DNA of 12,748 nt, from NCBI GenBank assembly GCA_030620065.1, contig JAUXFJ010000015.1, positions 1-12,748 on the forward strand, given 5' to 3'. This stretch comes from Anaerolineaceae bacterium (GTDB lineage Bacteria > Chloroflexota > Anaerolineae > Anaerolineales > Anaerolineaceae). Shown here piece after piece: positions 1-6,544 of the stretch. Below the pieces are notes generated by a model, which had not been told where the DNA came from, did not search any database, and saw only the letters and a list, made by a program, of their open reading frames with translations. The translations under genes were made by a program, and so were the position numbers. Within the stretch, counting starts at the first letter, position 1. Every line of letters begins with the position of its first letter.

Positions 1-109
1 CCTATGAAGCTGAAGCGATTTTTCATGCCAGTATTGATTTTCGCGATATCAACTTCGAAAATCTGGTTGCCGAAAAAGGTGGGCCTTACGAATGGACTCA
101 ATATGATGA
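1..109 (+). repeat. Direct repeat copy A (matches 499-607)
   Basis: Bases 1-109 match bases 499-607 at an offset of 498, with a single mismatch (C at 44, T at 542). The match ends sharply at 109/607: base 110 is T while 608 is A, and the sequences are unrelated beyond. The left end cannot be seen because the window begins inside the repeat. Confidence 0.95.
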
Positions 110-173
110 TTGTTACGATAATTCCAAGAATTGGTGGTTTTTTATCCATAGGTGCATTTTACCCAAATTATGA
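1..173 (+). pseudogene. Truncated second copy of a Wzz-like gene (3' end only, 5' end outside window)
   Basis: Read in the frame beginning at base 3, this segment gives Tyr-Glu-Ala-Glu-Ala-Ile-Phe and on through Gln-Tyr-Asp-Asp, the same residues as positions 43-77 of the intact Wzz-like protein encoded downstream. The match stops at base 109. The frame then runs through about 21 unrelated codons to a TGA at 171-173. The copy therefore lacks the periplasmic helices and the second membrane segment that a polysaccharide co-polymerase needs, and is probably non-functional. The only difference inside the matching part is a silent Arg codon change (CGC at 42-44 against CGT), so the duplication is recent or kept similar by recombination. 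An assembly or strain-variant artefact at a contig edge is a real alternative. Confidence 0.6.
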
Positions 174-362
174 GTTTTTCATAAGAGTAACAAAGAGTGT
201 TGCTACAGATTGGTTCATGTATTTAAACTCATTGTCTAATTGGATATACGATAGGGAGTGATAAGGAATTATAATCTACATATATATTTTCTTTGTAGAG
301 TCACAGATAGATGATCGATTATCGATAGGATATAATAATTCTGTTGTCATAACTCAAATTGA
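110..362. other. AT-rich stretch between the truncated and intact Wzz-like genes
   Basis: By hand count bases 121-360 are close to 30% G+C, clearly lower than the genes around them. One frame stays open from the repeat to a stop at 259-261 and would encode about 50 residues containing IIPRIGGFLSIGAFYPNYEF. I do not recognise it. It is out of frame with the Wzz-like reading, so it may be the tail of an unrelated gene joined to the repeat, or chance. A 6-base inverted repeat (TCTACA at 275-280, TGTAGA at 294-299) has no T run and is not a convincing terminator. Two ATCGAT palindromes lie at 314-319 and 321-326. Confidence 0.6.
331..336 (+). promoter_or_regulatory. Possible -10 box for the wzz/wzy-type pair
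   Basis: A perfect TATAAT lies 38 bases before the ATG at 375 and 26 before the TTG at 363. No good -35 box is visible at the usual spacing. That position is next to the two ATCGAT palindromes at 314-326, which could be an operator or chance in AT-rich DNA. A second TATAAT is at 270-275. Confidence 0.35.
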
Positions 363-374
363 TTGGATAAAAAA

Positions 375-1034
375 ATGACTAAAGACCTGGAAGTACTGGC
401 ATCTTTTAAACATATCGTCCGGCTTTGGTGGGTAGTCGCTTTGGGAATGATATTGGGTGGATTGTCAGGCATTGGTATATCCCGTATTTTGCCAGCGACC
501 TATGAAGCTGAAGCGATTTTTCATGCCAGTATTGATTTTCGTGATATCAACTTCGAAAATCTGGTTGCCGAAAAAGGTGGGCCTTACGAATGGACTCAAT
601 ATGATGAAGATCTGGCACTTGAAATGGTCAAATCTGTACTGCTAGAAAAAGTCCCAGAGGCTTTTGAATATGCCCATTCTTTGGACAGCACAATCACTTT
701 TCCTGAATTCCAGCATAATTTCCAGATAGAACGCTTGCACGCACAGTGGTACCTTCGTTACAGGCATACGGACGCACAAATCGCGGCGAAGATAGTGAAT
801 TATTGGGCGACGAATGGTTTTGAGGCAATGAAGGATGCACAAGCTGAGGAACGCCTGGAGCCTTATGTGCTGCTTGACTTGATCAGTCTTGCATCCGATC
901 CACAAGAGCCCAAGTATTACCTAACTAATCAGCTTGCTTTCGGAGGAATGCTGATAGGCTTTGTTTGCGGTATCCTTTTTGTGACAATAGTGGAACGTAG
1001 AACTGCGAGTCCCTCCAAGGAGCAGCCTGCGTGA
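375..1034 (+). CDS. Wzz-type polysaccharide chain-length regulator (short co-polymerase)
   Basis: The product (219 aa from ATG 375) has Wzz-family architecture: a short cytoplasmic N-terminus, a membrane helix at about residues 17-36 ending in a Pro-Ala-Thr-Tyr-Glu-Ala stretch, a hydrophilic and probably helical extracytoplasmic middle, and a second membrane helix at about 186-205 followed by a basic tail. It carries no tyrosine-kinase domain. Family members sit beside the Wzy-type polymerase and set polysaccharide chain length, which fits the next gene; the stop overlaps the next start by 4 bases. The periplasmic part is short, so it belongs to the compact end of the family. The start is uncertain: an in-frame TTG at 363 directly follows a stop at 360-362, and neither candidate has a clear ribosome binding site. 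Bases 499-607 are the second copy of the repeat found at the window start. Confidence 0.75.
   Translation: MTKDLEVLASFKHIVRLWWVVALGMILGGLSGIGISRILPATYEAEAIFHASIDFRDINFENLVAEKGGPYEWTQYDEDLALEMVKSVLLEKVPEAFEYAHSLDSTITFPEFQHNFQIERLHAQWYLRYRHTDAQIAAKIVNYWATNGFEAMKDAQAEERLEPYVLLDLISLASDPQEPKYYLTNQLAFGGMLIGFVCGILFVTIVERRTASPSKEQPA
499..607 (+). repeat. Direct repeat copy B, inside the intact Wzz-like gene
   Basis: This is the downstream partner of the repeat at 1-109. It covers codons for residues 42-78 of the Wzz-like protein, just after the first membrane helix, and carries T at 542 where the other copy has C. Confidence 0.95.
1017..1022 (+). promoter_or_regulatory. Strong ribosome binding site that fixes a GTG start
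   Basis: AAGGAG lies 8 bases before the GTG at 1031, inside the last codons of the Wzz-like gene. It supports a GTG start that overlaps the upstream TGA (GTGA), implying translational coupling. Confidence 0.75.
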
Positions 1035-2572
1035 AAAAGTCAAGCTTGCTTCAACTTTATCGTGGACTTAATTCCACGCTTATATTTATTACTTTGCTCG
1101 GATTACCTTTAACAAGTTTTCCTTTCATAATTAAATACACTGGCTCTGAAGTAGCACCATTTTCTGCCATTCCCGTTGCGATATTATTGATCGTTTGGTT
1201 CATTCCTTTTATTGTGCGGCGAGGCAAACTACCTGTCGAGTCAGTACCTCTGATTTATTTTATTTTGATTTGTGTGGCGGTGACTGGGTTGGGTCTGTTC
1301 ATGGGTGGTTTTTACTCGAAAGATAAGAACTTCCTCTATCAGAGTATTAGAGCATTTGTTACGCTTGGGGTTGGCTTGAGTTTTTATCTGATTTTTGCAA
1401 CTTGGGCGCAAGATCTTAAGACTTATAAACGGACTTTACAGGTTTTGTATCTTACAGGTGGCTTGCTGATCCTTTGGTCGCTTGTTGAAGGGTTTCTCTT
1501 GGTAGGAAGCAGGGCGATCGATCTCCCTGAGTGGATGCTGGATATAAAAAAACTGTTGGCGGTACAATCCCCAAATGTTCTATACAGCAACCGCATATCA
1601 GGATTGGCCTTTGAACCGTCTTGGTTTGTGAGACTATTTAATTTAATATTTTTCCCAATTTTGCTTTCGTCTGTTTATCAACGCCGATCAATCTTTAAAT
1701 TGCGTCTTTGGAAATTCATTATTGAAGATGGGCTGCTGGTTTTTGCTTTCGTGGTCTTTGTTTTGGCTGCTCCCAGGATCGGCATGCTGGCGCTGGTTTT
1801 AATGTTGACATATTTGTCATTCCTGTTTTTACAACGAATTCATAAAAAAGTCTGCCTGAAGCTGGCCCAGCGCTTTAAATCGTCAGAGCGGCAGCAAGGG
1901 CTAATAAAATTCCTGGTGGCTTTTACTGTCCTGCTGATTTTTTTGATCCTTATGGCTGCGTTCATCTTTGGATTTATGACTTTTGCGGCTCAGTGGGATT
2001 GGCGCTATGCGCTTTTCTTTGAGGAATCCTTTTTGAGAGAAGAACTCCAATTACTTTTCCCACTAACCGAAGACAGTATCCTTACTATTGGGCATAAGCT
2101 TGCTTTTCAAGAGCGCCTTATCTATTGGATCACAGGCTGGGAGATCTTTAATGATTATCCCATGGGTGTAGGACTTGGGAATGCTGGTTTTTATTTTTGG
2201 GACCGCGCCCCAGGGATTGCATACAATTCACTTGAGATGCGCAATCTTGTGTATCGTGCAGGTTTCATGACAAACACCAAGAATATATGGGTGAGGCTGT
2301 TGGCTGAAAGCGGGATATTTGGTTTTGCCTTATTCACAACATGGCTATATGTTGTATGGCGTTCGGCTCATTTAATCCAAAAAGGAAAAGGCTCAACTTA
2401 TCGCATCATGGGCCTTGCGGGCAAGCTCTTTGTTTTTGCATATCTCGTCGAGGGATTCAGCATGGATTCCTTTGCAATGCCATATCTTTGGGTGATGACC
2501 GGTTTGATCGTTTCAGGCAGTAAGATATATCGGCAGGGTATCATTCAAAAAGAAATAGTCCAAACCTCATAA
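1031..2572 (+). CDS. O-antigen ligase / Wzy-type polymerase family membrane protein
   Basis: This 513-residue multi-pass protein has about ten or more predicted membrane helices (for example near residues 15-36, 43-61, 71-92, 103-124, 135-155, 199-218, 233-267, 292-318, 428-446 and 463-495). A large extracytoplasmic loop lies at about 320-424. The pattern matches the Wzy_C/O-antigen ligase superfamily: an Arg-Ile-Ser-Gly-Leu-Ala-Phe-Glu-Pro-Ser motif at 188-197 before a helix, ERLIYW then GVGLGN (361-384) at the loop end, and NIWVRLLAESG (418-428) entering the next helix. Members polymerise polysaccharide repeat units or transfer glycan to an acceptor. Sequence alone does not separate polymerase from ligase, but the coupled Wzz-type gene just upstream favours polymerase. 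The gene ends 4 bases from the convergent lipoprotein gene. Confidence 0.8.
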   Translation: MKKSSLLQLYRGLNSTLIFITLLGLPLTSFPFIIKYTGSEVAPFSAIPVAILLIVWFIPFIVRRGKLPVESVPLIYFILICVAVTGLGLFMGGFYSKDKNFLYQSIRAFVTLGVGLSFYLIFATWAQDLKTYKRTLQVLYLTGGLLILWSLVEGFLLVGSRAIDLPEWMLDIKKLLAVQSPNVLYSNRISGLAFEPSWFVRLFNLIFFPILLSSVYQRRSIFKLRLWKFIIEDGLLVFAFVVFVLAAPRIGMLALVLMLTYLSFLFLQRIHKKVCLKLAQRFKSSERQQGLIKFLVAFTVLLIFLILMAAFIFGFMTFAAQWDWRYALFFEESFLREELQLLFPLTEDSILTIGHKLAFQERLIYWITGWEIFNDYPMGVGLGNAGFYFWDRAPGIAYNSLEMRNLVYRAGFMTNTKNIWVRLLAESGIFGFALFTTWLYVVWRSAHLIQKGKGSTYRIMGLAGKLFVFAYLVEGFSMDSFAMPYLWVMTGLIVSGSKIYRQGIIQKEIVQTS

Positions 2573-2574
2573 AA

Positions 2575-2588
2575 CCTCATTCTTGAGG
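2575..2588. terminator. Small hairpin between convergent stops (weak)
   Basis: CCTCA at 2575-2579 pairs with TGAGG at 2584-2588 around a 4-base loop. On the minus strand it is followed by TTTTA, so it could end transcription of the lipoprotein gene, whose stop it overlaps. A 5-bp stem is weak and has no T run on the plus strand. Confidence 0.25.
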
Positions 2589-3236
2589 CACAAAATTTAT
2601 TAGGATGATATTTTCTTCGCAGCTAGATTTTGTGTCAAAATATATTTTATCGGAAAGTTGATTCCCATCCATGTCAAAAATCTGGATATATAGGCTCTGA
2701 CTTGATGCAACTGGATGGTCAGAAAGTTTAATTTCAAAACCGCCTGGTCCATATGCAGGTGCTAAACCAGTTAAGGTGGCTGTATCAATCGTTTTGCCTT
2801 CCAGCGTACCCCCTAGGAACAACACCAGTTCAGTTTGTGCTCTTCCCATTGAATCAAATACCTGTCCAGCTACTGACAACCAATTGCAGCCTTCATTAGG
2901 ATGAGCAAAATTAATTGTAAAGACCGGCGATCCAGTCTGGAGCAGATATTCAGGGAGGAATGGTGCGCTTGTTTGCTCTGGTTCCAAAGTGGATTGATTA
3001 GGAGGTAGCTCAGTTGACGCAATCGTTGTGGAGCTTGGCGTTGGCGTCACTTGCAGGATTTGGGGAGTGGGAGTGTTTTCTATGACAGGAAGGTCAATGT
3101 CAGTTTCTAACAGGGGGATCATTGTGGGTAAATATTGATCAAGAATCTCCACCAGTGAAGAGTTTTGGAGGACCTGACATGAAGTTAAAAAGCACAAAGC
3201 GACTAAGATCGCGACCTTAAGTTTTTTAATAGGCAT
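2577..3236 (-). CDS. Predicted lipoprotein with Pro/Thr-rich linker, function unknown
   Basis: The 219-residue product begins with a basic N-terminus, a hydrophobic stretch and a lipobox Leu-Thr-Ser-Cys with the lipidated Cys at residue 20, so it is probably anchored on the outer face of the membrane. Residues about 50-95 form a low-complexity Thr/Pro/Ser-rich linker with repeated Thr-Pro-Thr-Pro units. This leads to a compact C-terminal domain of about 120 residues, probably beta-rich, with two Cys residues (EGCNW and SSCEE) that could form a disulfide. I do not recognise the domain by name. The ATG is well supported: the coding strand reads GGAG six bases upstream (3243-3246 on the plus strand). 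It converges with the polysaccharide polymerase and diverges from the metallopeptidase-like gene, so it is probably monocistronic. Confidence 0.8.
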   Translation of the reverse strand: MPIKKLKVAILVALCFLTSCQVLQNSSLVEILDQYLPTMIPLLETDIDLPVIENTPTPQILQVTPTPSSTTIASTELPPNQSTLEPEQTSAPFLPEYLLQTGSPVFTINFAHPNEGCNWLSVAGQVFDSMGRAQTELVLFLGGTLEGKTIDTATLTGLAPAYGPGGFEIKLSDHPVASSQSLYIQIFDMDGNQLSDKIYFDTKSSCEENIILINFVPQE

Positions 3237-3287
3237 AGTTTACTCCATAAAAAGATTTCAAGGATCTTGGTAAAGAAGGTAGCAAGG

Positions 3288-3293
3288 TTTATA
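3288..3293 (-). promoter_or_regulatory. Possible -10 box for the lipoprotein gene
   Basis: On the minus strand this reads TATAAA, about 50 bases before the start codon. No matching -35 is visible at 16-18 bases, so this is a weak call. Confidence 0.25.
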
Positions 3294-3377
3294 CCAAACC
3301 CCGCTGCGGTTATTATGCAAAAGAAGATTATCCAAAACAGTCTTTTACTTATAACGCTGGAATCATAAAAAGTCGAC

Positions 3378-3383
3378 TATGAT
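3378..3383 (+). promoter_or_regulatory. -10 box for the metallopeptidase-like gene, implying a very short leader
   Basis: TATGAT (5 of 6 consensus positions) ends 11 bases before the ATG at 3395. A transcript started 6-7 bases downstream would have only about 5 untranslated bases. No Shine-Dalgarno-like sequence lies between the box and the ATG, which fits a leaderless or near-leaderless mRNA. No good -35 box was found. Confidence 0.4.
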
Positions 3384-3394
3384 AGAATTTGAAC

Positions 3395-4675
3395 ATGTTT
3401 TTTATACGGCGAGCAGTGAAATTTATCTGGAGGGTGCTAAAAGTCCTTGTATTGATCGCGTTTGGCATTCTTGTTTTGACAAGATCGGTTATTCCCCCTG
3501 GTACTGAACTTGAACAAATTCGTTATTATACGCGCCTGATTGAATTTAATTTTCTTTCCTGGACATTAAATGCAGTAGGTGAGAAGGCGGCACAAGGGGC
3601 AATGGCGCTGGATAAATTCATGCAACCCGACCTCGCTATAATGGTTGTTAATGATTATCTGGAGCAAGTAGAAAATCTGGGCAGGCAAAAGGCGATATTG
3701 GAAATCATTTATTCTGATCCCAATGTTGAAGACCCTTATTTGGAAAGTCAAGAGTTGCGGGAATCTTTATTATTGGAACAAGCTAAATTGGATGAACTGG
3801 CGCCCCTTGCTGAAACAATCTTACAAGGTCAATTAGCTGTGTTACTGTCTGAATATGGTCTTAGTTTTGCAGGGCAAGCATTACCTCCGGTTTTATATCG
3901 AGTATCTGAATTACCCCTGGCGATGATTGTTTCTCCGCGCGATGAGATCAGTCAGGTTGCTCACATATCACTTTTGCCCGGTTTGAGTACCGATGAAAAA
4001 GAGTCGTTTGAGACCATAATCTTTGAAAATTTGGATTATTCAGTGCTGATTGTGCCAATTGGTGGAATGAGCGCATATCCGACCATGGTAATGCAGACGA
4101 CTGATTTGGCATGGCTCACAGAAGTGATCGCGCATGAATGGACACATAATTATCTTGCTCTGCAGCCATTGGGGATTAATTATGATACAACGCCTGAATT
4201 AAGAACGATGAACGAAACAACGGCTTCACTGGTAGGTAAAGAAATGAGCTTAGCCATATTGTCACGCTATTACCCCGAAAAACTTCCTGTGCCTGTAAAG
4301 GATGACCTTGCTGAAGAAACCCTGCAGTCAGAAGCCATAGAGCAAGTTTTTGATTTTAGAGCTGAAATGCGTCAAACGCGTATTGTGGTAGACGGGATGC
4401 TGGTAAATGGAAAGATTGAAGAAGCAGAGCAATATATGGAACTCCGCCGTCAGGTGTTTTGGGAAAATGGATACCTGATCCGAAAATTGAATCAAGCATA
4501 TTTTGCCTTTTATGGAGCCTACAATGACCAGCCTGGCGGGGGCGCATCCGGAGATGACCCGGTGGGGCCCGCTGTGGTAGCGTTGCGCCAACAGAGCAGC
4601 AGCCTTAGCGATTTTCTTAACAAGATAGCACAGGTCACTTCTTATGAAGAACTGCTTTTGCTTCTGGAACAATGA
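3395..4675 (+). CDS. Membrane-anchored HExxH zinc metallopeptidase-like protein
   Basis: The 426-residue product has a basic N-terminus and one membrane helix at about residues 10-29, so the rest is probably extracytoplasmic. The central segment (about 80-160) is charged and helical. A hydrophobic stretch leads into HEWTH at residues 247-251, the classic zinc-binding HExxH. Asn-Glu-Thr-Thr-Ala follows 23 residues on, and its Glu274 is placed like the third zinc ligand of gluzincin peptidases. The C-terminal part contains a Gly-rich loop (QPGGGASGDDPVGP). I do not recognise a characterised family; peptidase activity is inferred from the motif only. An in-frame TTG at 3389 is an alternative start. 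The gene is divergent from the lipoprotein gene and convergent with the FmdB-type gene 21 bases downstream. Confidence 0.75.
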   Translation: MFFIRRAVKFIWRVLKVLVLIAFGILVLTRSVIPPGTELEQIRYYTRLIEFNFLSWTLNAVGEKAAQGAMALDKFMQPDLAIMVVNDYLEQVENLGRQKAILEIIYSDPNVEDPYLESQELRESLLLEQAKLDELAPLAETILQGQLAVLLSEYGLSFAGQALPPVLYRVSELPLAMIVSPRDEISQVAHISLLPGLSTDEKESFETIIFENLDYSVLIVPIGGMSAYPTMVMQTTDLAWLTEVIAHEWTHNYLALQPLGINYDTTPELRTMNETTASLVGKEMSLAILSRYYPEKLPVPVKDDLAEETLQSEAIEQVFDFRAEMRQTRIVVDGMLVNGKIEEAEQYMELRRQVFWENGYLIRKLNQAYFAFYGAYNDQPGGGASGDDPVGPAVVALRQQSSSLSDFLNKIAQVTSYEELLLLLEQ

Positions 4676-4696
4676 GATAGGCTGCCAGGATCGATC

Positions 4697-5086
4697 TTAG
4701 ATGCCGATATCTTTCGGGTTTAGTCCTGGATCGGTCAAATTGGGAAGCTCTCTCTCGATCTCTTCAGGATTTTGCCCTTTCTCCAATCGGTCAACAACCT
4801 CATCAAATTCAGGCCCAAGATCCTCACCGATATCATGACTCATATTGCGCATCATTTGCCCTAATGCTTGAGGATCGTTTTCAAGTCTTGTTAATTGCTC
4901 AAGGTCTAATAGGGAATCAATACGGCTTTCTTCTGAATGCCCAATTCTCACGCGGCTGATACGCCTGACAGTGTCATAACTACCGCAAAATGGGCATAGA
5001 ACGCGGTGATTATCATAATCAGCATAGCTGATGAAAACCTCAAAGTGCTTTATACAAGAAGGGCAAACAAAATCATAGTTTGGCAT
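4697..5086 (-). CDS. FmdB-type zinc ribbon protein
   Basis: The 129-residue product starts Met-Pro-Asn-Tyr-Asp-Phe-Val-Cys, the usual FmdB/CxxC_CxxC opening. It has two knuckles, CPSC at residues 8-11 and CPFC at 31-34, forming a zinc ribbon. Basic residues follow (RRISRVRIG), then an acidic, probably helical C-terminal half containing Gly-Glu-Asp-Leu-Gly-Pro-Glu-Phe-Asp-Glu and Asn-Pro-Glu-Glu-Ile-Glu. The family was named for a putative regulator of formamide/amide use, but most members have no proven role; a regulatory or nucleic-acid-binding role is a guess. The ATG at 5086 was chosen over an upstream in-frame start at 5131 because family homology begins exactly there. It is divergent from the guanylate kinase gene across 75 bases. 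Confidence 0.8.
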   Translation of the reverse strand: MPNYDFVCPSCIKHFEVFISYADYDNHRVLCPFCGSYDTVRRISRVRIGHSEESRIDSLLDLEQLTRLENDPQALGQMMRNMSHDIGEDLGPEFDEVVDRLEKGQNPEEIERELPNLTDPGLNPKDIGI

Positions 5087-5120
5087 AGTCTGATTCTTAG
5101 AGAATAGTTTATGAAAATAA

Positions 5121-5128
5121 ATTATAAT
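5121..5128. promoter_or_regulatory. Symmetric -10 element between fmdB-type gene and gmk
   Basis: ATTATAAT is its own reverse complement, so a TATAAT -10 box reads on the plus strand (5123-5128) and on the minus strand (5126-5121). Start sites 6-7 bases downstream would give leaders of about 27 bases to the gmk ATG and about 28 to the FmdB ATG. No clear -35 box is seen on either side. Confidence 0.45.
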
Positions 5129-5161
5129 CAATTAGTAAATTTATAGAGAAGATTGAGGATT

Positions 5162-5788
5162 ATGGAAAAAGAGCCTAATAATTTTAAGAAACCTACATTA
5201 ACACCGTTGTTAGTTGTTATATCAGGTCCCTCCGGTATTGGGAAGGATGCGGTTGTTCAAGCTTTGAAACAGCGGGATGAATCAACACATTTTGTTATTA
5301 CCATGACGACGCGCCCCCCGAGGGCTGATGAAGTTGATGGTGTGGATTACTTCTTTGTTGGCACAGAGAAATTTGAGCGCCTCGTCAACCAGGGCGAATT
5401 ACTGGAACATGCATGGGTTTATTCTGATTATAAAGGTATTCCCAAGGTCCAGGTGCGCCAAGCACTCGAGTCAGGAAAAGATGTTGTCATGCGTCTGGAT
5501 GTTCAGGGCGCATCAACGGTGAGGTCACTTTGCCAGGACGCTATCCTTATCTTTCTTACTGCCAATGACCGCGAGGAATGGTTGAAGCGATTAAAGGCAC
5601 GCCGCAGCGAGTCTGCAGAGGATCTTGCTTTAAGGATTGAAACTGCTCAAAAAGAATTTGATTGTCTTGAGGACTTTGATTATATTGTTATTAACGCTGA
5701 AGGGGAATTAGATAAAACGGTTGATGTTATTCAAGCAATTATAAAAGCAGAGCATCACCGTGTGAACCCGCGGAAGGTTACTTTATGA
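5162..5788 (+). CDS. gmk: Guanylate kinase
   Basis: The cytoplasmic enzyme phosphorylates GMP to GDP with ATP, an essential step in guanine nucleotide supply. The 208-residue length is normal. Visible motifs are the P-loop Gly-Pro-Ser-Gly-Ile-Gly-Lys-Asp (22-29), the GMP-binding TTRPPRADEVDGVDYFFV (49-66), YSDYKGIP (87-94), Asp-Val-Gln-Gly-Ala (113-117), and the lid Arg-Leu-Lys-Ala-Arg-Arg-Ser-Glu (143-150). Two are unusual. The P-loop Lys is followed by Asp-Ala instead of the Ser/Thr or Gly-Thr seen in well-studied enzymes, and the usual Tyr-Gly-Thr-Pro is Lys-Gly-Ile-Pro. The ATG at 5162 is preferred over TTG at 5153, with a GA-rich site at 5145-5151. It is the first gene of a three-gene operon; its stop overlaps the rhomboid start by 4 bases. 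Confidence 0.93.
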   Translation: MEKEPNNFKKPTLTPLLVVISGPSGIGKDAVVQALKQRDESTHFVITMTTRPPRADEVDGVDYFFVGTEKFERLVNQGELLEHAWVYSDYKGIPKVQVRQALESGKDVVMRLDVQGASTVRSLCQDAILIFLTANDREEWLKRLKARRSESAEDLALRIETAQKEFDCLEDFDYIVINAEGELDKTVDVIQAIIKAEHHRVNPRKVTL

Positions 5789-6531
5789 ATTCTGAACAAC
5801 CTGGCCAACAAAATCAAGCAGTGAAGGTGAGTACCCCTGTAGTTAAACCAATTGTTACCTTCGCCCTGATAATTTTTACTTTGCTTATATATGTGCTGCA
5901 ATTAGCTTCGGAGTATCTCACTGGATATGATTGGTTGTTTATTTACGGCGGCAAGATCAATGAGGCGATTTTAGCTGGTGAAGTTTGGCGGCTCGTCACG
6001 CCGGTTTTTTTGCACTCTTCAATCATGCATATTGCATTTAATATGTATGCCCTTTACATTTTAGGTAGAAGGTCCGAAAGTGTGTATGGCCACGCACGGT
6101 TTATTTTATTATATTTAATATCTGCTTTTGGCGGCAACGTATTATCTTTCGTCCTTTCTCCTTCTCCTGCGCTTGGTTCTTCAACAGCGATTTTCGGGCT
6201 TTTGGCAGCAGAAGGTGTTTTTATTTTCCAAAACCGGCGTCTTTTTGGTAATCAAACCAGAAGCAGACTTAGCAATATCATTGTGATCCTTTTTATCAAC
6301 CTGGCGATCGGTTTTTCGCCCAGCTTGAATATTGATTATTTTGGACATTTGGGCGGTTTATTGGGTGGGTTTTTATTTGCATCGTTAGGCGGTCCAAAAT
6401 TAGTTGTCGAGGGTCTTCCTCCTAATTTAATCCTCAAGGATTCACGGCCTAAAATTGAAATTCGAAATGCTGTTGTATTGGTTATTATAGGATTCGTCAT
6501 AATGTCTTTAATTCCATTCTTTTTTTCTTGA
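5785..6531 (+). CDS. Rhomboid family intramembrane serine protease
   Basis: The 248-residue polytopic protein has the core signature of rhomboids: His-Ile-Ala-Phe-Asn (82-86) with the conserved His and Asn of the oxyanion region, a catalytic Ser133 in Gly-Ser-Ser-Thr-Ala-Ile-Phe-Gly (131-138), and the catalytic His188 in Gly-His-Leu-Gly-Gly. Active-site parts are complete, so cleavage of transmembrane substrates is expected; the substrate is unknown. The residue after the catalytic Ser is Thr where Gly is commonest. An extra C-terminal helix lies at about 228-247 after a soluble segment. GGAAGG at 5772-5777 is a good ribosome binding site, and the start overlaps the gmk stop (ATGA), implying translational coupling. 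Confidence 0.9.
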   Translation: MNSEQPGQQNQAVKVSTPVVKPIVTFALIIFTLLIYVLQLASEYLTGYDWLFIYGGKINEAILAGEVWRLVTPVFLHSSIMHIAFNMYALYILGRRSESVYGHARFILLYLISAFGGNVLSFVLSPSPALGSSTAIFGLLAAEGVFIFQNRRLFGNQTRSRLSNIIVILFINLAIGFSPSLNIDYFGHLGGLLGGFLFASLGGPKLVVEGLPPNLILKDSRPKIEIRNAVVLVIIGFVIMSLIPFFFS

Positions 6532-6544
6532 ACGTGAGGGTGCA

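Noticed and set aside
4..261. An 85-codon open frame starting in the repeat at the window edge.
   Set aside because: Its first 35 codons read the Wzz-like repeat out of frame, so it is at best a chance fusion; no ribosome binding site or family match is apparent.
275..299. Inverted repeat TCTACA/TGTAGA as a terminator for the truncated Wzz-like copy.
   Set aside because: Only 6 bp, a 13-base AT-rich loop and no following T run.
314..326. Paired ATCGAT palindromes as a mobile-element end or CRISPR-like repeat.
   Set aside because: Two 6-base units one base apart are too short; at most a possible operator.
1..362. Insertion sequence between the two Wzz-like copies.
   Set aside because: No transposase coding, terminal inverted repeats or short target duplication could be found, and the gap is only 253 bases plus gene sequence.
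642..905. Minus-strand open frame of 87 codons opposite the Wzz-like gene.
   Set aside because: It overlaps a well-supported gene entirely and its translation has no recognisable features.
4328..4672. Minus-strand open frame of 114 codons opposite the end of the metallopeptidase-like gene.
   Set aside because: The plus-strand gene has a zinc motif and coherent protein sequence; the antisense reading looks like a composition shadow.
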